DNA of 64,000 nt from Schlesneria paludicola DSM 18645 (GCA_945876035.1 CAMCMU010000004.1:87694-151693); one strand, 5' to 3'. Positions 8,871 to 18,109 are shown, numbered from the stretch's first letter. Translations and numbers: made by a program. The notes: generated from the letters alone by a model not told the origin.

Positions 8871-8938
8871 GCCCCAGGCAGCACCTGTCCCAGGCAGCAC
8901 CTGCTCCAGTGCAATACCTGCCCCAGTGCAACACACTG
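8871..8938. repeat. Imperfect 16-18 bp tandem repeat, four copies
   Basis: Copies start near 8871, 8888, 8904 and 8921. The first two share CCCAGGCAGCACCTG; the third and fourth carry CCAGTGCAA variants. It is non-coding, just after the receiver-HATPase gene and before the long hairpin. Confidence 0.7.
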
Positions 8939-8942
8939 CGAC

Positions 8943-8981
8943 GCGTGGTTCCTCGAAGCATCCTTCCTCGAGGAACCACGC
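8943..8981. terminator. Strong 14-bp hairpin between convergent genes
   Basis: Perfect inverted repeat GCGTGGTTCCTCGA (8943-8956) and TCGAGGAACCACGC (8968-8981) with an 11-nt loop. It lies between the plus-strand gene ending at 8831 and the minus-strand gene ending at 9023, where a bidirectional terminator is expected. There is no long T-tract on either side. Confidence 0.6.
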
Positions 8982-9022
8982 TCTACAACGACAGCGGCCG
9001 ACCCGGCACGTCGGATGTGGAC

Positions 9023-9688
9023 TCAAACTCGGCCACGAGAAACGCGGAAGCCATATTCGGTGGCAAACCAATTCGCATAACGCTCACGCGCTGCGGAGTT
9101 CGTATTTCGTGTGTCATTCACGTGTCCGATCTCGTGGATCAGCACGTTGTTCAAATAAAAGTCTCGAATGGTTTCGGGGGTCCATTGTAAAAACCATTCT
9201 CCCCCCTCGCGAAACCACTTGCCGCCAAACATTTTTGCTTCAATGATTTGTGGCGGTGTGGGCGGATGCCGATATCTTTCGATCAGCGAGGATTCCATCG
9301 GATACAAGTAAACGTTCGGCCCCCATTGCATCCCGTACAGCGGAAATAATTGACGTTTACGCGTAATTCCACTGAACTGAATGACTTGAATATCACCGAC
9401 GAAATTGGCAGGAAGTCGAGTCAACCGCTGGCGAACGTCTTCGATGCTGAGCGGATGAATGAATCCGGCGCCGGCCGGCTCAAAAATGTATTCAATCTGT
9501 GTCCTGTTCTGGGGCTCATGCCAAATTTCAGGTGCGTTGAATGTGTTTGTCGCGCGACCCCCTCCGACCGGACCGCGTTGACGGTACGCGGCGACTGGCC
9601 GAACGGATCCGACGCGCGTCGACGTGGTGGCACGCAACGATCTTGGATGCGGTTGTTGACGAGGATTGGTGGATGTTCGCGAAGCCAT
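9023..9688 (-). CDS. Protein of unknown function with a HEXXH zinc-protease motif
   Basis: 221 aa from ATG 9688 (232 aa if ATG 9721 is used; that ATG abuts its GGGAG with no spacer, so the inner start is preferred). The first 50 residues are basic, Ser/Thr/Arg-rich and probably disordered. The C-terminal half has DFYLNNVLIHEIGHVNDTRN, a HEXXH zinc-binding helix followed about 15-20 residues later by acidic and aromatic residues (ERYANWFATEYGF) that could supply a third ligand. No signal peptide is evident. I do not recognise the family. A small metallopeptidase is the simplest reading, but HEXXH alone is weak evidence. Both flanks are non-coding. Confidence 0.65.
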   Translation of the reverse strand: MASRTSTNPRQQPHPRSLRATTSTRVGSVRPVAAYRQRGPVGGGRATNTFNAPEIWHEPQNRTQIEYIFEPAGAGFIHPLSIEDVRQRLTRLPANFVGDIQVIQFSGITRKRQLFPLYGMQWGPNVYLYPMESSLIERYRHPPTPPQIIEAKMFGGKWFREGGEWFLQWTPETIRDFYLNNVLIHEIGHVNDTRNTNSAARERYANWFATEYGFRVSRGRV

Positions 9689-10243
9689 GATGCGACCTGA
9701 TCTGAATCCGCCGGAAACCATCTCCCGCGTCAGCCATCAAACAGCCTGCGAAGAAAGTCAAACAGACCACGGGAGGGAAAGAATGCGTGGTTACCGGCAA
9801 GTTCGATAATGCTAGGCTTGTGGTATCACCGCGGACAACTGTACATTTTAAGTCCATATTCAAAAACACGTTAAGGAATATAAAACGATCCTCAGGTGTG
9901 TGCGGCGTGGAAAAGCCACCGACTCGAAGAGGCTCTGCCGCGGTCTAACTCTCCACCGAGGTGAAGGTTGTGCCTCTTGCGACACGCACGTTCCGCAATC
10001 CCCTATCCGTGAATAGGGCCGTTTTTGTTCACTAGAAAAAATAACTTGTTTATAGGTAATGGTTTATGTAATAAGCGTGCGTCGGTTATGCCTGTCGTTA
10101 GGGTTGTAGCGACAGCGTTGAAGCACCCACTTGAAAAAGAACGAATGGAGGACCGCCTGTTTCAATCCCACCGCTTGGCCGTTGCGATCGCGGAGTTTGT
10201 GTGGATCGGCCGACTCTGCGGGTCAGGCGAAATAGGGATTGTT
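9689..10243. other. About 550-bp gap with a possible small RNA terminator
   Basis: No convincing gene; the frame at 10025-10261 gives a composition unlike its neighbours and overlaps the next gene's 3' end. A 6-bp hairpin CCCTAT (10001-10006) and ATAGGG (10013-10018) is followed by CCG and five T (10022-10026), resembling a weak intrinsic terminator on the plus strand with no gene upstream of it. AT-rich sequence around 9855-9890 could hold a promoter, but spacing of candidate boxes is poor. Confidence 0.4.
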
Positions 10244-11038
10244 CTAGAATGCGATTCTTAGGCCGTCATAAGAGAGTTCGACACCGTGCGGCAAGCCGGC
10301 GTTGGTCTGTGTGTACTCGAGGTGATGTGAAACATGAGTCAGATACGTTCGTTTGGGTTTGACTCGATCAACAGCTTCGAGTGCTTGAGGGATTCCGAAA
10401 TGAGTTGCGTGCGGTTTGTCTCGCAGCGCATCGACAATCAGGACATCGAGACCTTCGAGAAGTTGCCAGCTTTCTTCAGGGATAAAGCTGACATCGGTGC
10501 AAAAGGCCACGTTGCCGATTCGGAAACCCAATACGGGCAGAGTTCCGTGCATCAGGCGGATGGGTTGGATGCGGACTCCCAAAAGATCGAACGGCTCCGT
10601 CCCGATGCGGCGCAGTTCCAGTTGCGGAATTGCACCGAAATGCAAATCCGATTCAGGGGGCATGAAGGCATAGGAAAAGGACGCCCGAATTTGTCGTTCG
10701 ACCGCCTCTTCACAATAAAGCGGCACGGCTCGTTGGAGGCGATAACCGAACAATCGCAAGTCATCCAGACCAAAAAGATGGTCTGCATGACTGTGCGTAT
10801 AAATCACCGCTTGAACCACATCGATCTGCTCGCGCAGCAACTGAATTCGAAGTTCCGGTGACGTATCAATCAAAAAAATTCCCTCGTCCGTTTTGACGGC
10901 AACGCCCGATCGCGTGCGCTTATTGCGTGAGTCAGTCGACTGACACACAGGACAATGACAGCCGATCACCGGCACTCCATGACTCGTCCCTGTCCCGAGG
11001 AGTATCAGTTCACGCGTGGAGTTCACGATTCCAGACAT
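10244..11038 (-). CDS. MBL-fold metallohydrolase, PhnP-like
   Basis: 264 aa. It opens with LILLGTGTSHGVPVIGCHCP, the glycine-rich strand plus a Cys pair (HCPVCQS) of the PhnP subgroup, where cysteines bind a structural metal. The metal-binding motif HxHxDH is present as YTHSHADHLFGLDDLR, followed by later ligands in LMHG, FCTDVSFIPEESW and the C-terminal LTHVSHHLE. PhnP is a phosphodiesterase acting on cyclic phosphate intermediates of phosphonate breakdown; related proteins have other or unknown phosphodiesterase targets. No phosphonate genes are nearby, so only the fold and a phosphodiesterase-type activity are supported. Length matches the family (about 250-270 aa). ATG 11038 directly precedes the conserved domain. 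Confidence 0.85.
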   Translation of the reverse strand: MSGIVNSTRELILLGTGTSHGVPVIGCHCPVCQSTDSRNKRTRSGVAVKTDEGIFLIDTSPELRIQLLREQIDVVQAVIYTHSHADHLFGLDDLRLFGYRLQRAVPLYCEEAVERQIRASFSYAFMPPESDLHFGAIPQLELRRIGTEPFDLLGVRIQPIRLMHGTLPVLGFRIGNVAFCTDVSFIPEESWQLLEGLDVLIVDALRDKPHATHFGIPQALEAVDRVKPKRTYLTHVSHHLEYTQTNAGLPHGVELSYDGLRIAF

Positions 11039-11501
11039 AATCTTTATCTTTGGCGGCCGCTATGTTTTTGCAATTGTCGTTGGCAGGTGCGAAGTATCGA
11101 CAAGACTGCAGCAAGGGATGGGAAAGTGTAGCACACCACGCCGGCGAACACAGTTTCCACCCCCCTCGTGATGTCCCACTTCCCAGATTCGTCAACGAAA
11201 TAGGGGGAGTGGGACAGATATTTTGCTGTCGCATGTCGAACCAGACCGAAGGTATACTGTGCACGCTGTCTGGCTCGTGAATGCGGACGGAGACGATTGC
11301 GTGAACTGTGTGGAAAGAGGTGTCGTGTCAGGCAGGCGGCTCGAAGATCCGGTCGTAAACTGGCGGATGAGGCACCCCGAACCGAGTGCCTGAAAACGAT
11401 CCGGGGTTTCAGAAAGACGGTCGCACGTTTTTTGGAGTTTCGCGGGACATTTGCCCGACTCCGATCCAATTTTTAACAGGCTGTGACGACAGGCGGAAAA
11501 C
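11039..11501. other. 463-bp divergent intergenic region
   Basis: It lies between the minus-strand metallohydrolase and the plus-strand unknown membrane protein and should carry both promoters. The longest frame inside (minus, 11044-11469) is Arg/Ser-rich with no domain and is treated as chance. No clear repeat or hairpin was seen. Confidence 0.45.
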
Positions 11502-12530
11502 ATGGGAAAGGTTCTCTCCACTGCCGAAGCGGCCCAACGCGACCGTCTCCAAAAACGCGCGACCATCGATGCACGCGATCACGTCACCGGTTCTGCAGAC
11601 AACGTGGAGCCAGGTCCGGCGCATTTGTTCTTCAAAGCCCCCGCCACGGTTGACTTAAAACAGTCTGCTTGTCTTCTGCCTTCCGATCTAAGACAGCAAG
11701 CGAAAGCGTGGGGTTCCGGATCCGTTGTCCGCAAATTTGTCGAACCGTCACTCTGGCGTCGATTACGTGATTCTCAGATGAAGCAGGCGACCCCGTGGTC
11801 TGTGGCCGTCGTTTGGCTCGCCTTGTTCGTGCGTTTGCATGGATCCGCTCTCGTCGGCGCGTGTGTCTCCACCGCATCACACGCGTTGGCACTGATTGTT
11901 TTGACGTTGCTGGTGTTCCATCTTCCAACGGAAAATTCTCAGTTGAATATTTTGGGAACATTTTCCAACTCCAGTCACGAACAGACGGGCGAGGTGATTC
12001 TCGATTCCATATTGGCGAGTGACTCGAATTCGGAAAATGCCACACTGACATTTCCTGACCTCGAGGAGGTCTTGGGACAGGAGCTCAGTTCCAAGGCGCC
12101 CGGTGACGTGTTGCAGTCTTTGAATGGACCGTTGAATGGATCCTTGAACGAGGTCAGCCGAGGCGAACAGGGCGAATCCATGCGGTTGCCTGCCATCGGT
12201 GCTCCGTCGTACGCCGTCACCAAAGGTAGTTTTTCTGCCTGGACGGAACCGCGAGACCCCGAACCTGGAAAAAAGTACGCAATCGTAATTCAGGTGCGTT
12301 TGCCCGCCAATGTGAAAAAGTATCGCGCGAGCGATTTGAGCGGCGTGGTCCTCGGAACCGATTCCTACAAGCAGATCATTCGGTTTCGATCCTCGGACGA
12401 ATTTCCCATCAACAATGGCGGCGTCGAAGTGCGTGTGATCGTCCCCGGTGCGGCGCAGCTTGTGCGTGATACGATTCGGATCCAGTCACGTGTCTTGCAA
12501 GAAAAACAGACGCTTCAAATTGTCTTCTGA
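11502..12530 (+). CDS. Single-pass membrane protein of unknown function
   Basis: 342 aa from ATG 11502. I do not recognise the family. Residues 1-100 are hydrophilic and probably cytoplasmic. A hydrophobic segment at about 113-142 (VSTASHALALIVLTLLVFHL) is the only clear membrane helix. Residues 150-240 are acidic, Ser/Asn-rich and low complexity (linker). The last 100 residues look folded: KKYAIVIQVRLPANVKKY, DLSGVVLGTDSYKQIIRF, NGGVEVRVIVPGA, with a beta-rich pattern. This single-helix, linker, small C-terminal domain layout recurs in planctomycete envelope proteins. It is alone in its transcription unit apart from a possible link to the SDR 322 nt downstream. Confidence 0.65.
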   Translation: MGKVLSTAEAAQRDRLQKRATIDARDHVTGSADNVEPGPAHLFFKAPATVDLKQSACLLPSDLRQQAKAWGSGSVVRKFVEPSLWRRLRDSQMKQATPWSVAVVWLALFVRLHGSALVGACVSTASHALALIVLTLLVFHLPTENSQLNILGTFSNSSHEQTGEVILDSILASDSNSENATLTFPDLEEVLGQELSSKAPGDVLQSLNGPLNGSLNEVSRGEQGESMRLPAIGAPSYAVTKGSFSAWTEPRDPEPGKKYAIVIQVRLPANVKKYRASDLSGVVLGTDSYKQIIRFRSSDEFPINNGGVEVRVIVPGAAQLVRDTIRIQSRVLQEKQTLQIVF

Positions 12531-12852
12531 AGGACCGGACGAGTTTTCCTAACCAGACTCCGAAGACGCAGTGGGGTGTGACGCATCCTTCGAAACGAGC
12601 CTTCACCGGGCCTTTAAAAACAGTTTGAAACGGCTCCCCCCCCTCCCCCCCGAAACCGATCCTGGAAGAAGGACTCGTCTTCGGAAGTTTGTCTTTTGCA
12701 AATTTTTGCGGGCTATCAAGTGTTCTTGATAACCGGCGACGGACGCACCATCGCACCACACGCGTTTTTGTTCCCGAAAAACGGGCTGTCCGAGTTGTGT
12801 CGGAGGCCTGTTGAGGGATCTGTTTTCATCACCGTTTTCAGAGACAAGCAGC
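12531..12852. other. 322-bp gap with two C-tracts
   Basis: It contains C8 (12636-12643), a T, then C7 (12645-12651). No gene was found; frames here are shadows. It probably carries the SDR promoter. Confidence 0.5.
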
Positions 12853-13623
12853 ATGGAAAATCGAATTGCATTGGTGACGGGCGCCGGACGTGGAATCGGT
12901 CGAGCGGCCGCATTGGCACTCTCTGCCAAGGGGGCCCGAGTTGCGATCACCTCGAGAACAGCAGAGGAACTCGAGACGTTGATTCAAGAGGCTGCGGGTG
13001 CCGACGGCCGTTTTCTGGCGATCACCGCCGATTTGTCGAATCGCCAGGCACCCGTTCAAATCGTTGAGGAAGTCACCCGCGTGTGGGGCCCCATCGAAAT
13101 TTTGGTGAATAATGCGGGGATCGGCAGCAGCCAAGATCCTCAACCGATCGTCGATTTCAACGATACATTTTGGGATCTGACATTTGCAGTCAACGTCACC
13201 GCTCCGTATCTCCTGACAAAACTCGTCTTGCCATCCATGATGCGGGCACATTGGGGGCGGATCATCAATATTGGCTCGATCAATTCCAAGGTTCCGGGGC
13301 TTCACGGTGCGGCTTATACCGCCAGCAAGCATGCCATCGCCGGCTTGACCAAGGCGACCGCGCGGGAGGTCGGTGACCAGGGCATCACCGCCAATGCCGT
13401 TTGTCCCGGTGTGACCGCAACAACGATGAATGACCTCCGGTTGCACTACGATTCAGCCAGGCTGGGACAATCGGTTGACGAGTTGGAACGAGGTGCCTCG
13501 CTCCTTGGACGTCGCATCCTACCCGCAGAAGTTGCCTCGTTAATCGCTTACTTAGCTGGCGATGAGGCGAGTGCCATTAACGGACAGTCCTTGAATGTCT
13601 GCGGCGGCATCTGTTTCAACTGA
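12853..13623 (+). CDS. Short-chain dehydrogenase/reductase (FabG-like)
   Basis: 256 aa from ATG 12853; an in-frame TTG at 12811 would add 14 residues before the first beta strand and is less likely. Classical SDR marks are all present: cofactor motif TGAGRGIG near the N-terminus, NNAG in ILVNNAGIGSS, the active-site Ser in INIGSINSK, and YTASK (Tyr/Lys pair), then PG in NAVCPGVTAT and a C-terminal GGICFN. Length is typical for the family (250 aa). It would use NAD(P)H to interconvert a carbonyl and an alcohol; resemblance to 3-oxoacyl-ACP reductase is generic and the substrate is not determinable. Ser/Arg following the first strand (ITSRT) hints at NADP preference. It is convergent with the DUF1501 gene. 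Confidence 0.9.
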   Translation: MENRIALVTGAGRGIGRAAALALSAKGARVAITSRTAEELETLIQEAAGADGRFLAITADLSNRQAPVQIVEEVTRVWGPIEILVNNAGIGSSQDPQPIVDFNDTFWDLTFAVNVTAPYLLTKLVLPSMMRAHWGRIINIGSINSKVPGLHGAAYTASKHAIAGLTKATAREVGDQGITANAVCPGVTATTMNDLRLHYDSARLGQSVDELERGASLLGRRILPAEVASLIAYLAGDEASAINGQSLNVCGGICFN

Positions 13624-13786
13624 CCCTGTTTTTTCCTGAGCCGTCGTTGACTTGCAAAGTCATCCGCCTCCTCTCCGATGCGGGTCGGGAGCGGCCATAC
13701 CAGAGGTGTTGGATCTGTCGGCGGTCTGTCGAAGTTGTCCCCTGTTTCCGGAATCGTCTTTTGTTTCAACAGCGGGCGGCACGCGG

Positions 13787-15226
13787 TCAGGAGAGGCGGG
13801 CGAGTTCCGGAATGGCCTCACCGTCGACAACGATCTTGACCGGTTGGCCGATCAGATTGGGGATTGTTGCATTTTGATAGTCGATCCCCAGATGCTGATA
13901 AATGGTTGCCAGAAAGTCTTGGGGTCCCACGCGCCGGGCGATCGGGTGCTGTCCCAGTTTGTTGGTCGCGCCGATGATCTGACCGGTGGCCATGCCCCCA
14001 CCCGCGAAGAGCATGGAATTGGCGCGTGCCCAATGATCGCGTCCCGGTTGGATTGTTCCTGCCGGTCGACTGGCGACCCCTTCTCCACTGCTCCCCACGT
14101 ACGAAATTTGGGGCGTGCGGCCAAATTCGCCGGCGACGATCACCAGAACACGTCGGTCAAGACCCCGCGCGTAAATGTCCTCAATCAGTGCGGAAACCGC
14201 CTGATCGAGAGTTGGCAAGCGGAATTGCATGGCCTCGAAGATATGCTGGTTCACGGAATGATCGTCCCAGTTGGCGACTCGTCCGCACAACGGTCCATCA
14301 AACTCCGTGGCGACGATATCGACACCGGCTTCGACAAGCCGCCGAGCCATGAGGCATTGTTGTCCCCATTGATGGCGACCATATCGGTCGCGAACGGCAT
14401 CCGGTTCCAAGGATAAGTCAAACGCCGAACGGGCTATCGGACTGACGAGCATGTTGATCGCCTGTTCATAAAATCGGTCGACGGCCACCGTGTTGCTGTT
14501 TTGATCAACCGATCGAAGGAGCCCGTCCAAACTTTGACGCAGCGTCACGCGGTGTGTCAGACTACTCAGTTCCCGATCATCCGGAAGGCCAATGTTCGGA
14601 ACGCGAAATTGAGGCGCATTCGGATCACCAAAAACCTTGAAGGCCTCGTAGGATGGACCGAGATACGTTGCTCCGGCAATTGTATGAGCGTCGTAGTTGT
14701 CGATCGGATTCACCCCGACATAGTGCGGAAGTGCCTTGACCGTATCCCGCAGAAAATAGTTGGCGATCGACATCCAGTCGGGAAGAGTCGGCAGCAGGCG
14801 GTCCTGATTATCGCTATCCCCTCCCAAAATCTGCCGAGCCCCATTGGGATGCTCACCCGCGCGGTGTGCGATCGATCGAAGCAAGGTGTATTTGTCGGCA
14901 ATCTTGGCCAGCTGAGGCAGCAACTCACAAATTTCGACACCAGGCACATTGGTGGCAATCGGCTGATACGGGCCGCGGATCTCGGTCGGAGCCATCGGCT
15001 TCAGATCGAATGTTTCGAGATGACTCGCGCCACCCCGCAGCCACACCAGAATCACGGCCGGTCGCTCGTCCGTAAAGGGTTTTGCGGTTGCAGCCACGGC
15101 CTGCAACCGCAAAATGTCACTCCACGACAGGCCAGCAAACCCCGTCAAGCCGAGACGCAACAACTCGCGTCGTCTGAGTTTTGAAGAACCGATGACGTTG
15201 GAACGAGTGTGAAGCTGAGTCATCAT
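13787..15226 (-). CDS. DUF1501 family protein, Tat-exported
   Basis: 479 aa from ATG 15226 (alternative 15274 adds 16 residues without a signal function). The N-terminus has a twin-arginine-like signal, KLRRRELLRLGLTGFAGLS. The DUF1501 hallmarks follow: LVWLRGGASHLETFDLKP near the start, LRSIAHRAGEHPNGARQILGG, a long middle region, and VAGEFGRTPQISYVG with GRDHWARANS towards the C-terminus. The fold belongs to the alkaline-phosphatase/sulfatase superfamily. In planctomycetes these are very numerous and usually paired with a DUF1549/DUF1553 cytochrome-like gene; no partner is present here. Function is undetermined, presumably periplasmic hydrolysis or polysaccharide handling. Confidence 0.9.
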   Translation of the reverse strand: MMTQLHTRSNVIGSSKLRRRELLRLGLTGFAGLSWSDILRLQAVAATAKPFTDERPAVILVWLRGGASHLETFDLKPMAPTEIRGPYQPIATNVPGVEICELLPQLAKIADKYTLLRSIAHRAGEHPNGARQILGGDSDNQDRLLPTLPDWMSIANYFLRDTVKALPHYVGVNPIDNYDAHTIAGATYLGPSYEAFKVFGDPNAPQFRVPNIGLPDDRELSSLTHRVTLRQSLDGLLRSVDQNSNTVAVDRFYEQAINMLVSPIARSAFDLSLEPDAVRDRYGRHQWGQQCLMARRLVEAGVDIVATEFDGPLCGRVANWDDHSVNQHIFEAMQFRLPTLDQAVSALIEDIYARGLDRRVLVIVAGEFGRTPQISYVGSSGEGVASRPAGTIQPGRDHWARANSMLFAGGGMATGQIIGATNKLGQHPIARRVGPQDFLATIYQHLGIDYQNATIPNLIGQPVKIVVDGEAIPELARLS

Positions 15227-15553
15227 GAAAATTCCCGCTTGCGCCGCATTTTTTATCTCGGCATCTCGAAGCACAATCTATTGAAGTCTATCGGATACGG
15301 TAGCTGCGTGGGAGGGGCGGTGCCAGACGAACCGTTTCTGAATCGCATCAATTTGACCAAAAGAGTTCCCTCAAGGGATTCCGCCGTCGCGCCACGGAGA
15401 GATTTCCGACACCTCGCGGGAACCGGAGATGGGTGGAACAAGCGTAGTTTTCGAGATCGGCATCGCGACACATCGAACGTGTGATGCCCGGATCCCTTGA
15501 CGCGTGAACGTTCACTTCTGACGTTGTCTGCGTTAGACTGTCACTCCCGAAAG

Positions 15554-16687
15554 ATGCTTCCTCCATTTGGCTTGCCTGTGCAAACGCGCGTTTCTGTTGA
15601 CACGGGATCTACCGTTCGAAACTGGTTGGCAACCTTGCCTCCGCTTCGTTTTGGCGGAGTCGCCTTAGCCTCCCGATATCTGCTGTCGCCGTTGGCCGGA
15701 TTCACCAACCTGCCATTCCGACGCATTGTGCGTGAATTGGGCGGAGTCGGTCTGGCAACGACCGACTTGGTCAACGCCCGTGGTCTGGTCGATGGCAGTC
15801 TGAAGACGCTGCAATTGATCGAGACCTGTCCGGAGGATCGGCCGTTTGCCGTTCAGATTTTTGGTGGTGATCCGTCGATTATGTGCGCTGCCGCTCAGTT
15901 GTTAGAGGCGCGCGGAGTCGATTCGATCGACATCAACATGGGCTGTCCGGTCAACCGCATCACGAAGGTGGGGGCGGGAGCTAGTTTGATGTGTCAAGTC
16001 GATCGAACCGTGCAACTCGCCCGATCGGTGGTTGAAGCGGTTCGGATTCCGGTGACGGTAAAGATGCGACTTGGTTGGGATCGAACTCAATTGACAGCTC
16101 CCACATTCGCGCGCGAATTTGAGCAAGTCGGAGTGGCAGCGGTCGCCATTCACGGTCGCACACGAGAGCAGGGATTCAGCGGTCTGGTCGATCGAACGGG
16201 GATCCGTCGCGTCGTTGAGGCGGTACAGCGGATCCCCGTCATCGGGAATGGTGACATTCGCACGGTGAGCGATGGCGAGCGGATGTTTGCGGAAACCGGA
16301 TGTCACGGGATCTCGATGGGACGCGGCGTTCTGGCCAATCCGTGGCTGTTCGGTCAGTTCGTCGAGTGGGAGCGAACGGGGCAGTTTTCCGTGCCGGGGA
16401 CGTTCGATGATCGTCTTCGTCTGCTCAAGCGTCAGTTCGCGTATGTCGAACAGCAACGTGGCATTGAGCGTGCGATCACCTCTTTTCGAAAAATGGCTCA
16501 CTGGTATCTCAAGGCGATGTGCGTCGCTGCCGATTTACGTGATCAGATGCAAAAGGCGCGTACCCAGTCAGAGTTTGAAGCGGCTCTCGACCGAGTTTGC
16601 GAACGGGGCCCCGCGCGTGGGTCGCGTACCGGTTTGCTTCCCGAATTTTCCGTTCCCGTTCCCGCAGGCCCGAACGCCAATTGGTGA
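15554..16687 (+). CDS. dus: tRNA-dihydrouridine synthase
   Basis: 377 aa from ATG 15554; an in-frame TTG at 15497 would add 19 residues. It is an FMN-dependent TIM barrel: LLSPLAGFTNLPFRRIVREL, VQIFGGDP, then the catalytic cysteine in DINMGCPVNRITK, GAGASLM, VTVKMRLGWD, IHGRTREQGFSG, VIGNGDIRT and GISMGRGVLANPW. These are the conserved blocks of DusA/B/C enzymes, which reduce uridine to dihydrouridine in the D-loop of tRNA with NADPH. The helical C-terminal RNA-binding domain ends near residue 360 and is followed by a Pro-rich tail. The subfamily is closest to DusB by general layout, but I cannot be sure. The next gene (fhcB) starts 7 nt downstream, so they are probably cotranscribed. Confidence 0.92.
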   Translation: MLPPFGLPVQTRVSVDTGSTVRNWLATLPPLRFGGVALASRYLLSPLAGFTNLPFRRIVRELGGVGLATTDLVNARGLVDGSLKTLQLIETCPEDRPFAVQIFGGDPSIMCAAAQLLEARGVDSIDINMGCPVNRITKVGAGASLMCQVDRTVQLARSVVEAVRIPVTVKMRLGWDRTQLTAPTFAREFEQVGVAAVAIHGRTREQGFSGLVDRTGIRRVVEAVQRIPVIGNGDIRTVSDGERMFAETGCHGISMGRGVLANPWLFGQFVEWERTGQFSVPGTFDDRLRLLKRQFAYVEQQRGIERAITSFRKMAHWYLKAMCVAADLRDQMQKARTQSEFEAALDRVCERGPARGSRTGLLPEFSVPVPAGPNANW

Positions 16688-16694
16688 CCGATCG

Positions 16695-18083
16695 ATGAAG
16701 AACTCGTCCACTTCCATGACGCCCCGACTTGAGAACGAGCGATCGTTTGAAGATGTCGCTTGCACGGTCTGTGCCTGTGTCTGCGATGACTTGACGCTGA
16801 CCGTGAATCACAACCGCATCATTCGAGCAGAACACGCCTGCAAGCTCTCCGAACGCTGGTTTCTGGAGCAGAACACGCGGGTCGCACCAGCGGCCACGCG
16901 GCGTGGACAGCCGGCCTCGGTCGAACAGGCCGTCCGCGAAGCCGTCACAATTCTTGAATCCGCGCGCGCACCGCTGATTTATGGACTGTCCACCAGCAGC
17001 ACCGACGGACAACGTGCGGCCGTGCGGCTGGCCGATCGACTTGGAGCGACGATCGACACAACCGCCTCCGCAGGCCACGGAGCCTCGATTATTGCCGTGC
17101 AGGAATCGGGAGAATCGACAGCCTCGCTGGGTGAAATTCGTAATCGTGCCGATCTCGTTATTTATTGGGGTTCCAATCCTGTCGAGACGCATCCACGTCA
17201 CATGGAACGGTACTCCATGCAGCCGACAGGATTGCACATCCCTCACGGTCGAGCGGATCGAACACTGGTCGTTGTCGATGTCGAGCGAACGGCAACCGCC
17301 GAACGAGCGGATCTGTTCCTGCCGATGGAAAAGGGGCGTGACTTTGAGGCTTTGTGGGCCCTGCGCGCACTTCTTCGAGGTATTGTGCCCGATCCTCAGA
17401 CGCATTGGGGACTGCCGCTGGAAGACTTGAAAGCCTTGGCCGAGCGAATGAAATCCTGCCGGAGTGGTGTGATCTTTTTTGGGTATGGTCTCGCCCGGTC
17501 GCCACTCGCCCATCGAACGGTCGAAGCCGTGCTGCGATTGGTTACGGACTTGAATCGCTACACGAGGTTCTATGCCCGCCGGATGCGCATGGCCGGAGAT
17601 GTGTCTGGGGCCGACAGCGTTCTTTGCTGGCAGACGGGGTATCCCTTCAGCGTCAACTTCGGACGCCGATACCCGCGGTACAATCCCGGTGAATTTTCCG
17701 CAGGTGAAATCCTCGATCGGGGTGAGACGGATGCGGTGCTTCTGGTCGGCTCGTCCGGGCTGGATTGCTTCACCCCCTCTGCCCTGCGGCATCTGCAATC
17801 GGTCCCGACAATCCTGCTGGATCACGCGATGGGCTATTTGCCGTTTGAGCCGACCGTTCGTGTGACAACGGCGATTTATGGAATTCACCGACCGGGAACG
17901 GCCTATCGTATGGACGAAATTCCGATACCGCTCCGACCCGTCTTGACTTCAACCGCGCCGAGTGACGCAGAGGTTCTGCGATCGATTGATATGCTGTTGC
18001 ACACCGAGTCGCCGCGTCTGTCGGGCAATCTTCCCGGCCAATCTTCCCACCCCGATTCTGATTCGAACTCCGATCCTGATTAA
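16695..18083 (+). CDS. fhcB: Formylmethanofuran dehydrogenase subunit B homologue
   Basis: 462 aa from ATG 16695. The N-terminus has a cysteine cluster CTVCACVCDDL, as in FwdB/FmdB/FhcB, which carry an Fe-S cluster there. The body is a molybdopterin-oxidoreductase-like domain: APLIYGLSTSSTDGQRAAVR, DLVIYWGSNPVETHPRH, TLVVVDVERTATAERADLFL and a C-terminal GILDHAMGY-like region (ILLDHAMGYLP). In methylotrophic bacteria FhcABCD is a formyltransferase/hydrolase acting on formyl-methanofuran in H4MPT-linked C1 metabolism, and planctomycetes are known to carry these genes. Here FhcB is alone, 7 nt after dus, with no fhcA, C or D in the window. A Ser/Asp-rich tail ends the protein. It may work with subunits encoded elsewhere. 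Confidence 0.85.
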   Translation: MKNSSTSMTPRLENERSFEDVACTVCACVCDDLTLTVNHNRIIRAEHACKLSERWFLEQNTRVAPAATRRGQPASVEQAVREAVTILESARAPLIYGLSTSSTDGQRAAVRLADRLGATIDTTASAGHGASIIAVQESGESTASLGEIRNRADLVIYWGSNPVETHPRHMERYSMQPTGLHIPHGRADRTLVVVDVERTATAERADLFLPMEKGRDFEALWALRALLRGIVPDPQTHWGLPLEDLKALAERMKSCRSGVIFFGYGLARSPLAHRTVEAVLRLVTDLNRYTRFYARRMRMAGDVSGADSVLCWQTGYPFSVNFGRRYPRYNPGEFSAGEILDRGETDAVLLVGSSGLDCFTPSALRHLQSVPTILLDHAMGYLPFEPTVRVTTAIYGIHRPGTAYRMDEIPIPLRPVLTSTAPSDAEVLRSIDMLLHTESPRLSGNLPGQSSHPDSDSNSDPD

Positions 18084-18109
18084 CCCGTCGCCGATGCCGT
18101 GAGACGAGT

